Source: a virus. Taken from it: DNA of 64,000 nucleotides. Of this stretch, positions 19,601-26,882 are shown piece by piece. Both the position numbers and the translations under genes were made by a program. The notes below the pieces were generated by a model, which saw only the letters and a program-made list of their open reading frames with translations, was not told the origin of the DNA and made no database searches. The stretch spans positions 1 through 64,000 of the IMG/VR virus record IMGVR_UViG_3300010389_000006; one strand, given 5' to 3'. Within the stretch, counting starts at the first letter, position 1; the number at the start of each line of letters is the position of its first letter.

Positions 19601-20880
19601 CTGGAGACTCTACCCAAGGATCTGACCAAAATGGTCAATTAAACTCTAGTGATGCTGTTCAAAATCTGTCTGCATTGTTCTCTGGAACTGGTTCCAATGG
19701 TGGCAACTCTGTCTGCTCTGGAGGCGGCGGAGGCGGCGGCGGAGGCGGCGTTGGCGTAGGTTCTGGCATCGGTGGTGGTGGAGGCGGTGGAAACGGATCC
19801 AACGCCCGTAGAGATGGTTTTGGTGGTGCTAGAGGTCAGTCTGCTGTTAAGAGTAGTGGAACTGGTCCAACTGCATCTCTTGTCTCTGAAGGTGGAGCGG
19901 GAAATGCTACTAGTGTTAGTGCAGGAAATACACAAAATGGTAATGCTGGATCTGTTGTCTTTGTTGCTACTGAGAACCAAACTTACTATGGTTCTGGCGG
20001 TGGCGGTGGTGGTTCGGGTGCTTACTTTGAACTGCAATTTACTGAAGTTGGAAATGGTAGTGCTGGTACACTAGTTGTTGGTGATGGATATAGTGATGGT
20101 AGAGGAATCATTGGATATCAGGTTCCACAATCTTCTGGTGATACGACAGGAACATCTTCTACTATTGGTATCTTTGATGCTGCAAGCACTAGCGTAGATT
20201 ATGTTGAGTCTGGTACTGGTAGTGGAACTACTGGTGGATTTGTTTCTCCAGATGGATTCAAATATCTAAGATTCTTTGGTAATGAAGCAAATAGATGGGC
20301 AAGAAGTATCGGTATCAATGCATCTGCTAGCAACTCAAAAGGAACTGTTGTTGAAGCATTGAGATTTAATGTAATTGTTGGTGATAATTCTAATGGTGGT
20401 GAAGCACCATCTGCTCCTCTTGAACTATTTGCAAGTAATGATGCTGGTGGAAGTTATACTAAAATTGGAACTGTTGCATCTACTGCTGGTCCATCAGTTT
20501 GGACAGATGTTGATGTTGCATTACCAGCAGACTATCAAGAACCAGGAATGCTGTTTGAACTAAGACAATCACGTTCATCTTCTGGCAATCCAAACAACGA
20601 TAACTATGGTGTATCTGCTGTCTATTTGATTCATGCTGAGGGTGAGGTTACAACTATTACCACATCTTCTGGTAAAGTTGATCTTGGTGTAGAATACATT
20701 ACAGAGGTTATTCCACCACAGGGAGATCCAATTAACTCTGCTGGTATTGATGTTAATGATGGTATTTTCACACTATCCTCTGCTGTGAAGTTAAGTGTTA
20801 CATCTGAGTTGCAACCAGAGATTGACATTCCGCTCTTAACACGCTATCATCTAGTTAAGTATTTGATTAAGGCGTACTGA
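16663..20880 (+). CDS. Tail-collar fibre with glycine-rich adhesin region, 1,405 aa
   Basis: Residues 1-45 match the start of the other collar proteins (MPIGSIVPIF). The collar domain proper is at residues about 315-385 (GFLYCDGGEYNAQDYPLLYE, then FKVPDYKTRKLVGAG). H-x-H motifs HEH and HTH follow at about residues 456-510. Residues about 700-1,130 are extremely glycine-rich, with runs of up to ten consecutive Gly, resembling phage glycine-rich domains; polyglycine-II sandwiches of this kind form the receptor-binding tip in S16-type gp38 adhesins. Residues about 1,165-1,310 look like a beta-sandwich, possibly carbohydrate binding (inference). The C-terminus L-V-K-Y-L-I-K-A-Y matches the two upstream paralogues. 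It is probably the distal host-recognition component. The GGN-rich DNA of 19,270-20,020 is repetitive. Confidence 0.83.
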   Translation: MSRNIRSNYLTDKVTFGASTMPIGSIVPIFKADDDKVADNGVVTQLGSVVAGAGGGSGYFTDLGTTSGYPTGPIELTIQPGNLSVGNDEITYPNHPFIDGDKITVVEAEQAPNIAKLGGSIQSFTVTNGGSGYTSPPNIQVTDNGSGPVSAGSFSVVINNGSVTQINVLNGGEGYQFPQVSFTGGGGSNAAATAQLSPGGDGGVQFERGFTFYVQYVDASTFRIGRSNADILAGKYYNVTDLGSAGTFKLASTTGFGLRVGIAANLDGSVNFATIKSPGYGYEDGDVVYILQPGSDGLARVEIVSTVSDTGDNPEEQYPGFLYCDGGEYNAQDYPLLYEILSNDYGGTGGTYNPSDFGQTSAVTFKVPDYKTRKLVGAGGGVSGGGSPVSGNVISTVGATGGKWFFSKNDQEALYDIGNIVISGYDNVTDFVAGTLSGDVTIKIGPLQEKLISAVPEHEHAILTSEAPEAGAFEGAGFFADDHSAGFKNGTGQVNFFLPSGGVPLFHTHGIVDYVIPDPNASTYGNVSGIGEVITKTFNATAIVSTGTSTTITIAAHELQTGYKIRVLDNPQSTIATVNVDGVATSFAANTEWYVIKVDNDTIKLAKSRYAALRLQELQFSTNGNSADITIETHYAAAGNFPSELITTIITPTPTSYDIDDNYVIGGKPVIIPGDTFSTTVQKQNQTTSGTYSVPAPTADELPLTSIAVTLGGAGGYGATTDSAPGGGGNTTYTFSASGYTYEVRATGGSGGTTGSSGGNGGGGGAGFIYVKSGGTTVQTVSLSTITPGTTNALTGGVEYTLVSYYAGQSGTGGSSSQGGTGGASSYIGGAGGDGSRTLYTGTNNVTQSFTSPSSSYQSYNIPNDWPLDQLQAEVKGGGGGSGGRGDGGDWFPGNGNGGKRVTANINPGNNGTLRVYVGGGGNAGGNRSGGSGGVGFATGGNGGNGTGGGGGGGGGGASAVGTPSAIIIGAGGGGGGGAAGDSTQGSDQNGQLNSSDAVQNLSALFSGTGSNGGNSVCSGGGGGGGGGGVGVGSGIGGGGGGGNGSNARRDGFGGARGQSAVKSSGTGPTASLVSEGGAGNATSVSAGNTQNGNAGSVVFVATENQTYYGSGGGGGGSGAYFELQFTEVGNGSAGTLVVGDGYSDGRGIIGYQVPQSSGDTTGTSSTIGIFDAASTSVDYVESGTGSGTTGGFVSPDGFKYLRFFGNEANRWARSIGINASASNSKGTVVEALRFNVIVGDNSNGGEAPSAPLELFASNDAGGSYTKIGTVASTAGPSVWTDVDVALPADYQEPGMLFELRQSRSSSGNPNNDNYGVSAVYLIHAEGEVTTITTSSGKVDLGVEYITEVIPPQGDPINSAGIDVNDGIFTLSSAVKLSVTSELQPEIDIPLLTRYHLVKYLIKAY

Positions 20881-21500
20881 TGCTGCTTGGTAAAGATTGT
20901 GGGTATATTTGTGATCCCCAGCAAGTTAATGGAAAATTTGAGGATTTTATTGGAATCTACCCACGTTTTGTACATCATGAGCTGTGTACTGCTGTAATAG
21001 ATCAGTTTGAGAAATATCTGGATACAAATCCTAGTTTTGCACAGCATGGTCAGGATCAATTTCCTGAAAAGAAACTAGGTAGACAAGACGTTGGCATGAT
21101 GCTAGATGATGTTGATCAAACATTGGCAGCACACATGTATCAGTATATCAATACTGCATTTGAAAATTATAAGATTCAATACGATCAAATATCAAAAATT
21201 AATCTGCAAACAATTGGTATCAAACTGCAAAAAACTCCTCCTGGTGGTGGGTATCATGTTTGGCACTATGAAAACTCTAGTTTCAGAGCAGCAAATAGAG
21301 AATTAGCATGGATGGTTTACTTGAATGACATGCCAGAAGGTGAGGCAGAGACTGAGTTTTTGTATCAGAAGAAGAGATACAGACCACAGACTGGCACGTT
21401 GTTAATTTGGCCTGCTGGTATGACACATGTACATCGTGGCAACACTGTTTTCACGCATGATAAATATATTACGACAGGCTGGTTCCTAAAACTCCCCTAA
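20880..21500 (+). CDS. 2OG-Fe(II) oxygenase, 206 aa
   Basis: The double-stranded beta-helix signature of the 2OG-Fe(II) family is visible: the H129-x-E131 facial pair (in YHVWHYEN), a distal His at 183 or 185 (MTHVHRGN), and Lys195 as a candidate 2-oxoglutarate binder. The residues before H129 (TPPGGGYH) fit prolyl-hydroxylase-like enzymes. Such enzymes hydroxylate protein or small-molecule substrates using O2 and 2-oxoglutarate; the substrate here is unknown. The gene overlaps the glycine-rich fibre gene (TGATG), so fibre modification is a reasonable guess. It is one of four family members within 4 kb. Confidence 0.82.
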   Translation: MLLGKDCGYICDPQQVNGKFEDFIGIYPRFVHHELCTAVIDQFEKYLDTNPSFAQHGQDQFPEKKLGRQDVGMMLDDVDQTLAAHMYQYINTAFENYKIQYDQISKINLQTIGIKLQKTPPGGGYHVWHYENSSFRAANRELAWMVYLNDMPEGEAETEFLYQKKRYRPQTGTLLIWPAGMTHVHRGNTVFTHDKYITTGWFLKLP

Positions 21501-21505
21501 GAATA

Positions 21506-22333
21506 ATGGCAGACACTCGTGTAGTAATCCAAGTAAATGCACTAGAACGACTTATCATCGTTGATGGTAAAGTTCAGGTGATTGGAGAAGACTATTGGAA
21601 CGAAAATATTCAGAATGTATTGTTCCCATTCTGGTCATCAGATAGAGATCGTTTGATCTATCTGAATTATTTCTCTGATGGATCCTATGGTATTGAGAAG
21701 AAGAAATATGTTCTTGATCGTGCCAGCGGTGAAAGAAAGTGGAAGACTTATGATTGGAGAGAACCAACGTCTGCACAAGTTGCTGAGGTCGCTGAGTTGC
21801 TTAAAGAGAAATACTTTGAGTATCAGGATACTGAACAAGAAGTAATCCAAGAGAAAATTTACAACGAGTATGGTCGTTGGAATAAAGTATCATGGGAAGG
21901 AATCAGAATGATTCGTAACTTCATGCTTGATGATTGTGATTGGACACAAATGCCCGACGCACAGTTAGATGATGCGACAAAGGCACAGTGGTCAGCATAT
22001 AGACAGAAACTAAGGGACATTCCTACTGACTATGCTGGTCAAGATGCTGATGATGTAAGATTCCCAATTAATCCTATCTTCTTTGCTGGTACATATCAAA
22101 GAATGGAAGGAAAGTCTGAGAATGAGTATCTAGCGACACAAGATCAGTTTGGTGTATTCACATCATCAACTTATGGTGAGTATGCAAAGAGAATTGTTGC
22201 TCAGATTGCAAACTACTATAAGATTAAGAATCCTGATGCTATCTTCCCACCTGCCGATATTGTTGCATCTACTGCATCTAGCGAAGAAGAACTAGACCTA
22301 ATCCTACAGAGAATTCAAGCAAATAACGTTTAA
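21506..22333 (+). CDS. Phage tail (fibre) assembly chaperone-like protein, 275 aa
   Basis: The C-terminal half (residues about 133-175) has the hallmark of tail assembly chaperones of the PF16778 type: R-N-F-M-L-D-D-C-D-W-T-Q, then PDAQL, then W-x-x-Y-R-Q-K-L-R-D-I-P. In this family the domain helps fold or mount tail-fibre tips and does not usually stay in the virion. The N-terminal about 130 aa is longer than in the minimal family and contains a VLFPFWSSDRD stretch that I do not recognise. Its position directly behind three fibre genes supports a fibre-folding role. It starts 5 nt after the oxygenase stop. Confidence 0.75.
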   Translation: MADTRVVIQVNALERLIIVDGKVQVIGEDYWNENIQNVLFPFWSSDRDRLIYLNYFSDGSYGIEKKKYVLDRASGERKWKTYDWREPTSAQVAEVAELLKEKYFEYQDTEQEVIQEKIYNEYGRWNKVSWEGIRMIRNFMLDDCDWTQMPDAQLDDATKAQWSAYRQKLRDIPTDYAGQDADDVRFPINPIFFAGTYQRMEGKSENEYLATQDQFGVFTSSTYGEYAKRIVAQIANYYKIKNPDAIFPPADIVASTASSEEELDLILQRIQANNV

Positions 22334-22335
22334 TT

Positions 22336-22671
22336 ATGTCAACTGAACTTAATATTCTTATCCTTACCCTTACAACGGGTGAGGAACTGATTGCTAATGT
22401 AAAAAAACATATCGAAAGAGTTGATGGACAAGACGTTGAAGTCTGTTACAATCTCGTGTATCCATTTGTCATGAAAGAGCAAGGCAGAGAAGGAGACGTA
22501 GAGAAAGTATCCTTCATGCCATGGAAAAAATACTCTGGTGATACCCAGTTCTTGCTTGGGTACAATTATGTTATGAATATGTGCAGTCCTCTTCCAAATG
22601 TGCTAAACTCATACAAAGATTCTGTGAACAAGTACATTCAAACTTTGAGCGAGAGAGCAAATGATTTATGA
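22336..22671 (+). CDS. Conserved cyanophage protein of unknown function, 111 aa
   Basis: The N-terminus (NILILTLTTGEELIANVK) has the beta-strand pattern and TGEEL turn of an Sm-like fold, followed by YNLVYPFVM and FMPWKKYSGDTQFLLGYNYV. The same layout occurs in small conserved proteins of T4-like marine phages. No catalytic motif is seen. It begins 2 nt after the chaperone gene, and its last 11 nt overlap the next oxygenase gene, so it belongs to the same operon. An LSm-like RNA or protein-binding role is only a guess. Confidence 0.6.
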   Translation: MSTELNILILTLTTGEELIANVKKHIERVDGQDVEVCYNLVYPFVMKEQGREGDVEKVSFMPWKKYSGDTQFLLGYNYVMNMCSPLPNVLNSYKDSVNKYIQTLSERANDL

Positions 22672-23308
22672 ATATGATTTTCTAGATAAAAACAAATTGA
22701 GACAAATGCTCAGTTTGTTTGATGCTGGTAAGTTTGAAGATGGTGCTAAGTCTGGTCCAAAAGACAAAAAGTATAAGCACAACTCAGAGCAGAGTGATAT
22801 TGAAATCGGCAAAATGGTAAATACTGCCGTTTACAAATTAATCAGAGAATCTGAAATTTCAAAAATTCATATTCTCAACAAATGTTCTCCATCTTTGATG
22901 CTCAAGTATGAGGTTGGCAATCACTATGCTGATCATAGTGATTTTTTTGACATGTGGGGAACTAGAACAGATTATACCTGTGTTGTTAATCTGAATGATG
23001 ACTACGAAGGTGGTGAGCATTACATTCAGATTGGAACTGAGAGAATTGAGAAAAAAATAGAACCAGGCAAAGCACTCATTTATCCAACAGAATTCATTCA
23101 TGGGGTCAATCCTGTCACCAGTGGTGTTCGTAAGTGCTTGACATTTTGGATGGAAAGTTCTATTGTAGATCCTACAATTAGATACTATCTTGCTGAATTA
23201 AATAAGTTCTACTACAAGATTGAAGGTAGTATGGATCGTGAAGATCTAGTCAATTTTGATCTCATTAGAATGGGATTGATCAAGCGCAGCAGTATTTTGA
23301 GGAACTGA
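22661..23308 (+). CDS. 2OG-Fe(II) oxygenase (PKHD type), 215 aa
   Basis: H92-x-D94 (in YADHSDFF), distal His147 (TEFIHGV) and Arg157 (SGVRK) give the complete iron and 2-oxoglutarate site. The stretch VVNLNDDYEGGEH and the phrase EPGKALIYP are typical of prolyl-4-hydroxylase-like/PKHD (PiuC-like) enzymes. The length fits the family. Its start overlaps the upstream gene by 11 nt and the next gene begins 1 nt after its stop, so the three are translated together. The substrate is unknown. Confidence 0.87.
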   Translation: MIYEYDFLDKNKLRQMLSLFDAGKFEDGAKSGPKDKKYKHNSEQSDIEIGKMVNTAVYKLIRESEISKIHILNKCSPSLMLKYEVGNHYADHSDFFDMWGTRTDYTCVVNLNDDYEGGEHYIQIGTERIEKKIEPGKALIYPTEFIHGVNPVTSGVRKCLTFWMESSIVDPTIRYYLAELNKFYYKIEGSMDREDLVNFDLIRMGLIKRSSILRN

Positions 23309-23309
23309 T

Positions 23310-23840
23310 ATGGCATTGCTAACTGATATTAAATCATACGATACTATTCTCACTATCAATGAGATGAAAGAGATTGATAGGATTGCTAGTCGCCCCCGCT
23401 GGATGTTTGGTGCTGCTAGTGATACCACCACGCCATTTAAAAGATTCTGGAAGATGGATGTCAAAGGAATTACTATGTTTGATAGTATTATTCCAGAGAA
23501 GATGAAGATCTTGATTCCATTTGAATTTGAGATCTTAGATTATTATTTGAATGGACACACATATGGTTTGAATGGTGGAGCACACAAAGATGATGCTGAC
23601 TACACATTTGTATTGTTCTGTAATCCTACATGGGATATTACATGGGGTGGCAAGACTATGTTTGTTCAGGAAGATGGTAGATTTGATTCAGTTTTCCCTA
23701 AACCTGGGTCTGCTGTATTGTTCCCATCAGATATTCTACACTGGGCAGAAGAGACTGGACGAGAGTTTTATGGTCTTAGAGTAACTGCTGCGTATAAATT
23801 AAAGAAAGTGGAGACACAAGATGAACATCCAGACTCTTGA
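23310..23840 (+). CDS. 2OG-Fe(II) oxygenase, 176 aa
   Basis: H92-x-D94 (GGAHKDDAD), distal His144 (SDILHWAEE) and Arg157 (GLRVTAAYKL) form the full active-site set. TWGGKTMFV and KPGSAVLFPS are the strands that usually flank it. It is distinct in sequence from the oxygenase immediately upstream, so this is not a recent tandem duplication. The last 20 nt overlap the next gene. It is likely a cytoplasmic enzyme acting on a phage or host protein late in infection (inference). Confidence 0.85.
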   Translation: MALLTDIKSYDTILTINEMKEIDRIASRPRWMFGAASDTTTPFKRFWKMDVKGITMFDSIIPEKMKILIPFEFEILDYYLNGHTYGLNGGAHKDDADYTFVLFCNPTWDITWGGKTMFVQEDGRFDSVFPKPGSAVLFPSDILHWAEETGREFYGLRVTAAYKLKKVETQDEHPDS

Positions 23841-24213
23841 TTCTGCTGCAAATTGGGACGATATTGAAGAGTATGCTGCTACACAATCAGGAGCAGTTGT
23901 ATACTTTGAGAACCCAAGACTTGAAGCAGCAGATGAAGCAACCAAATCAACAGTATTAGATTACTATAAGTTTGATGAAGACATGCCAGCAGAGCTGGTA
24001 GTAGAATTGGAAAGTAAGTTCTACGGTTACATTCAGTTTAGAAATCCAGATATTGCATTTGATTTTGTTGCTGACTATTTCCCTCGCAGAGATGAATTAC
24101 CAGACGGTGATTCTGGTGAACCATATTGGTATCAATGCTATGTCATTAGACCAGATGGTGTTGTAGAGTACGATAACAAAGCATTACGACCAGGAAACAA
24201 TAGACTCAAATGA
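23821..24213 (+). CDS. Unknown protein, 130 aa, between oxygenases
   Basis: An acidic protein with no motif that I recognise. The central part F-Y-G-Y-I-Q-F-R-N-P-D-I-A-F-D-F-V-A-D-Y-F-P-R is aromatic-rich, and the C-terminus has W-Y-Q-C-Y-V-I-R-P-D-G. It overlaps both neighbours (20 nt upstream, 4 nt downstream as ATGA), which strongly supports it being real and co-translated with the two oxygenases. It could be an accessory or substrate protein for them. Confidence 0.6.
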   Translation: MNIQTLDSAANWDDIEEYAATQSGAVVYFENPRLEAADEATKSTVLDYYKFDEDMPAELVVELESKFYGYIQFRNPDIAFDFVADYFPRRDELPDGDSGEPYWYQCYVIRPDGVVEYDNKALRPGNNRLK

Positions 24214-24743
24214 TGGAACAATTTGATGCATTTAACATTTCTTTCTTTCAGACGAAAGTAGAGAACTGGAGTGAACATAAAGATAGAATACTAGCATTAT
24301 TAGATCTTGAAGAGTGCGAAGATCATTACACAGACTATCATAAAAACTATCAGAAACTGATTGAAAGCAATGAGTTTGCTTCTTATGGTGAGGAAGTTAT
24401 TGATGTGCTGCGTCCAGCACTAGAACAATTCAATGAAGTATACCCCAACAATATCAACATTAAATTGATGTGGGCACAGAAATATGGTGCTGGTCATCTT
24501 CATCAATTACACAATCATGGTCCATTAGGATACAGTTCTATATTCTATGCACAGTTTGATGGTACACATAAAGCGACATCATTTTATGCACCATATATTG
24601 GATTTATTGAAGGTAATGTGTTAGAGTATGTGCCTGAGGTATCTGAGGGAGACATTATATTCTTCCCATCTGTACTCATGCACCAGTGTAAACCAGTACA
24701 ATCTGATACAGAACGTATCATAATTTCTTTTAATATCTACTGA
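24210..24743 (+). CDS. 2OG-Fe(II) oxygenase-like protein (PF13759 type), 177 aa
   Basis: The H-N-H-G-P-L-G-Y-S-S-I-F-Y segment (residues 101-113), EGDIIFFPSVLMHQC with His158, and R169 followed by IIISFNIY match the 2OG-FeII_Oxy_5 pattern common in marine phages. The metal ligands are less certain than in the other three: candidates are H101, H103 and H158. The start is at the first of two consecutive ATG codons (ATGATG), overlapping the upstream stop. It is the last gene of the late fibre unit before an early promoter. Confidence 0.75.
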   Translation: MMEQFDAFNISFFQTKVENWSEHKDRILALLDLEECEDHYTDYHKNYQKLIESNEFASYGEEVIDVLRPALEQFNEVYPNNINIKLMWAQKYGAGHLHQLHNHGPLGYSSIFYAQFDGTHKATSFYAPYIGFIEGNVLEYVPEVSEGDIIFFPSVLMHQCKPVQSDTERIIISFNIY

Positions 24744-24792
24744 CGCTTGACATGGTGTTGACACCTGTGCTATGGTAGCAAAGCGTCAGTAG
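24737..24792 (+). promoter_or_regulatory. Sigma70-like early promoter inside a 12-bp inverted repeat
   Basis: TTGACA (24747-24752), an 18-bp spacer and TATGGT (24771-24776), with TG one base upstream of the -10 box (extended -10). This is the first strong host-type promoter after the late unit and drives the early block beginning with DUF4385. The whole element is bracketed by a perfect 12-bp inverted repeat, CTACTGACGCTT (24737-24748) and AAGCGTCAGTAG (24781-24792), which would be an operator, or a hairpin at the 5' end of the transcript. Confidence 0.7.
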
Positions 24793-24798
24793 GACACC

Positions 24799-25350
24799 AT
24801 GCTTGAGTTTTGTTATGAACTTCCTTATGAGGACCTTGACTTTACAGATACAGAAACTCGCAAACTTTATCGTATTGGAAGGGGAGAGCAAGGAGTCCTA
24901 TTGGTTCGCCCTTATACTAACGACATATGCGCTCATTGGAGATTCGTAAATGAAGATGCTGCTCGCAAATCTGCTGATAAAATTTACTCCATGTTCTGTG
25001 AATATAGAGAGCATGGAGACTTCATTGGTATGGACATGGCGAGGAAATTCCTTGAGATGGGGTTTACTCGCGCCCGCAGGTATGCAAATCATCATGACGG
25101 GAGAAAATACACTGAAACTGGTGAAGTTAGACCTCAGGAGACAGATGCATTACACTGTGAAAAGTCCGCTGCTGCTAAAGTTTTCAAAGGTATAAGAGAT
25201 AAAGCCGCATATGACCCAGAATACCAAAGACAACGCAAACAATGGAGAAACAATGAAAGTTCCTACGCAGTACGAGTTGACACACTTGCAGCTACAAGCA
25301 ATGTTACGCGATCACAATATTCCCGAAACCGAAATAAAGTATCTGGGTGA
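24799..25350 (+). CDS. DUF4385 family protein, 183 aa
   Basis: The segment YRIGRGEQGVLLVRPY, then AHWRF, then G-M-D-M-A-R-K-F-L-E-M-G-F-T-R-A-R-R-Y-A-N-H, then DPEYQRQRKQW is the DUF4385 signature found in bacteria and T4-like phages. Function is unknown. Homology to the family ends near residue 150. The last about 32 residues read out of frame through the start of the next gene (98-nt overlap) and look less protein-like, so the tail may be an extension peculiar to this phage or the sign of a frameshift. It begins just downstream of the early promoter. Confidence 0.8.
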   Translation: MLEFCYELPYEDLDFTDTETRKLYRIGRGEQGVLLVRPYTNDICAHWRFVNEDAARKSADKIYSMFCEYREHGDFIGMDMARKFLEMGFTRARRYANHHDGRKYTETGEVRPQETDALHCEKSAAAKVFKGIRDKAAYDPEYQRQRKQWRNNESSYAVRVDTLAATSNVTRSQYSRNRNKVSG

Positions 25351-25486
25351 ATTTGAATACACTGCTGAATATCAAGCACATCCAGAATACCATGGCTATA
25401 TGATGCATTGGTATCGCATTGGTAATGAACATGAGGTGCCTGTCTGCGACATCGCATCCGTCGATCGAACCGACGAGGACGATTGA
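25253..25486 (+). CDS. Unknown small protein, 77 aa
   Basis: The start is set at ATG 25253, because GGAG lies 6-10 nt upstream; an in-frame ATG at 25211 lacks that. The product is acidic with many Tyr/His (Y-L-G-E-F-E-Y-T-A-E-Y-Q-A-H-P-E-Y-H-G-Y). The pattern H-P-E-Y-H-G-Y-M-M-H-W-Y-R-I-G-N-E suggests a compact beta fold; I do not recognise the family. The first 98 nt overlap DUF4385 in another frame. A terminator follows 13 nt after the stop. Confidence 0.6.
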   Translation: MKVPTQYELTHLQLQAMLRDHNIPETEIKYLGEFEYTAEYQAHPEYHGYMMHWYRIGNEHEVPVCDIASVDRTDEDD

Positions 25487-25499
25487 AGAACTGTCACAT

Positions 25500-25519
25500 G
25501 GGGGTCTTCGGACCCCTTT
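25500..25519 (+). terminator. UUCG-tetraloop terminator
   Basis: GGGGTC (25501-25506), loop TTCG, GACCCC (25511-25516), then TTTC. The very stable C(UUCG)G tetraloop and 6-bp GC stem make a convincing intrinsic terminator for the DUF4385 transcript. A -10-like box follows 12 bp later. Confidence 0.75.
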
Positions 25520-25528
25520 CTCATGCCC

Positions 25529-25534
25529 TATACT
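25529..25534 (+). promoter_or_regulatory. -10 box TATACT upstream of helicase
   Basis: CCCTATACTA is a -10-like element 22 nt upstream of the helicase ATG. No good -35 is present; the position is occupied by the terminator stem. The same CCCTATACTA motif precedes several other genes in this block at a similar distance from the ATG, which supports a promoter function. Confidence 0.5.
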
Positions 25535-25556
25535 ATTCTCATCAACAGCGCACCAC

Positions 25557-26807
25557 ATGACCCTGACCCTTCGCCCTCACCAGCAGCGTATGCTCGATGC
25601 TCTGCAAGGTGCTGACCGTGGGCGTCTTACCTGCCCCACAGGCGGCGGTAAGACCCTTGTGATGATCCTAGACACTCTGCGCCGTCTCCAGCAGGCAGAC
25701 CGCCCCCAGACCATCGTAGTGGTCTCTCCTCGCATCCTGCTGTCTGTCCAGTTGTATGAAGAGTTCTTTGCTGAACTCAATGGTAAGGTTGATGTTGCTG
25801 TGATGCATGTTCACAGCGGTGAGGTTGACTGCACCAGCACCACCAAGATCCAAGAGATCCAGTGTCATGCTGCTGTGTGTGCTGCTGCTAACACTCACCA
25901 ACTGATCTTCACCACCTACAACTCTCTGCGTCGTATCAACGAGGCAGGTATTGATGTTGACACCATCTATTACGATGAAGCACACAACTCTGTCCGCCGT
26001 GACTTCTTCAAAGAAGTTGCTGCTGCTTCGCTGACTGCTAAGCAAGCATACTATCTTACTGCCACTCCTAAGTATCGTGGTGGTGCTATCAGTATGAACA
26101 ACACTGATGTGTATGGTAGTGAGCTGATCAATGTTCCTGCTCCTGAACTGATTGCTAACGGTAGCATCATTCCTCCTACCATTCAACCCCACGTTGTTGA
26201 CATCGAGCGTCACAAGTCGCTGCTCGCTGCTGAGAATGACCGCCAGGTGCTCACTGACATCGTTGCCAAACTTGATGGTGACGCTGCCCAGAAGATCCTG
26301 GTTGCTGCTCCTAACACTCGTGTGCTGTGGGCATTGCTGACTGGCACCAATGTGATGCAAGAGTTTGCTGATCGTGGTTATGATGTGCTCCACATCACCA
26401 GCAAGCATGGTGCTTATGTGAACAAGCGTAAGGTTGGTCGTCAAGAGTTCTTTGACACTCTTGATGCCTGGGGTAAAGATCCCAGCCGTAAGTTTATCAT
26501 GTTCCACTATAGCATCCTGTCTGAAGGTATCAACGTGCCTGGTCTCACCCATACTATTCTCCTTCGCAATCTGCCTGTGATTGAGATGGCGCAAACCATC
26601 GGACGTGTGATCCGTCTTGACCGTCAGGATGCTGCTGACATCGCTGCTGGTAAGATTCCTGCTGGTCAGTGTCAGTTCTATCGTAAGAAGACTGGTTTCG
26701 TAACTGTTCCTGTCTTCACCAACTATGGTAAGCAGACTGAGAAGCGTCTCCAGCGTGTTGTGGATGCCATCTTTGTCAAAGGTGTCGCTGCCACTGAGTT
26801 TGCCTGA
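25557..26807 (+). CDS. SF2 DEAD/DEAH-box helicase (ResIII-like), 416 aa
   Basis: Motif I CPTGGGKT (residues 26-33), motif II D-E-A-H (140-143, in YYDEAHN), motif III T-A-T-P (168-171), and motif VI Q-T-I-G-R-V-I-R-L-D-R (346-356) give a complete superfamily 2 helicase of the UvsW/ResIII type. It unwinds DNA or RNA with ATP. I chose ATG 25557 because the frame can be extended upstream to 25419 only through the terminator and -10 box. Codon use is GC-rich and host-like, unlike the AT-rich structural genes, so it may be a transfer from a cyanobacterium. It is shorter than T4 UvsW (about 500 aa). A role in recombination or in processing stalled replication is an inference. Confidence 0.85.
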   Translation: MTLTLRPHQQRMLDALQGADRGRLTCPTGGGKTLVMILDTLRRLQQADRPQTIVVVSPRILLSVQLYEEFFAELNGKVDVAVMHVHSGEVDCTSTTKIQEIQCHAAVCAAANTHQLIFTTYNSLRRINEAGIDVDTIYYDEAHNSVRRDFFKEVAAASLTAKQAYYLTATPKYRGGAISMNNTDVYGSELINVPAPELIANGSIIPPTIQPHVVDIERHKSLLAAENDRQVLTDIVAKLDGDAAQKILVAAPNTRVLWALLTGTNVMQEFADRGYDVLHITSKHGAYVNKRKVGRQEFFDTLDAWGKDPSRKFIMFHYSILSEGINVPGLTHTILLRNLPVIEMAQTIGRVIRLDRQDAADIAAGKIPAGQCQFYRKKTGFVTVPVFTNYGKQTEKRLQRVVDAIFVKGVAATEFA

Positions 26808-26882
26808 AATGTGAAGATAGTGTGAGGTTATACAGAAACCCACACAAAACAATCTAAAATACTATTACTACGCTAGACTACC

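Noticed and set aside
19275-19638. Proline- or threonine-rich minus-strand ORFs opposite the glycine-rich fibre
   Set aside because: Direct consequence of the GGN-rich plus-strand codons; no start signals.
25668-26852. 394-aa ORF on the minus strand
   Set aside because: It lies opposite the complete SF2 helicase with all motifs on the plus strand; the product is a Thr/Ser/His-rich shadow with no domain or RBS.
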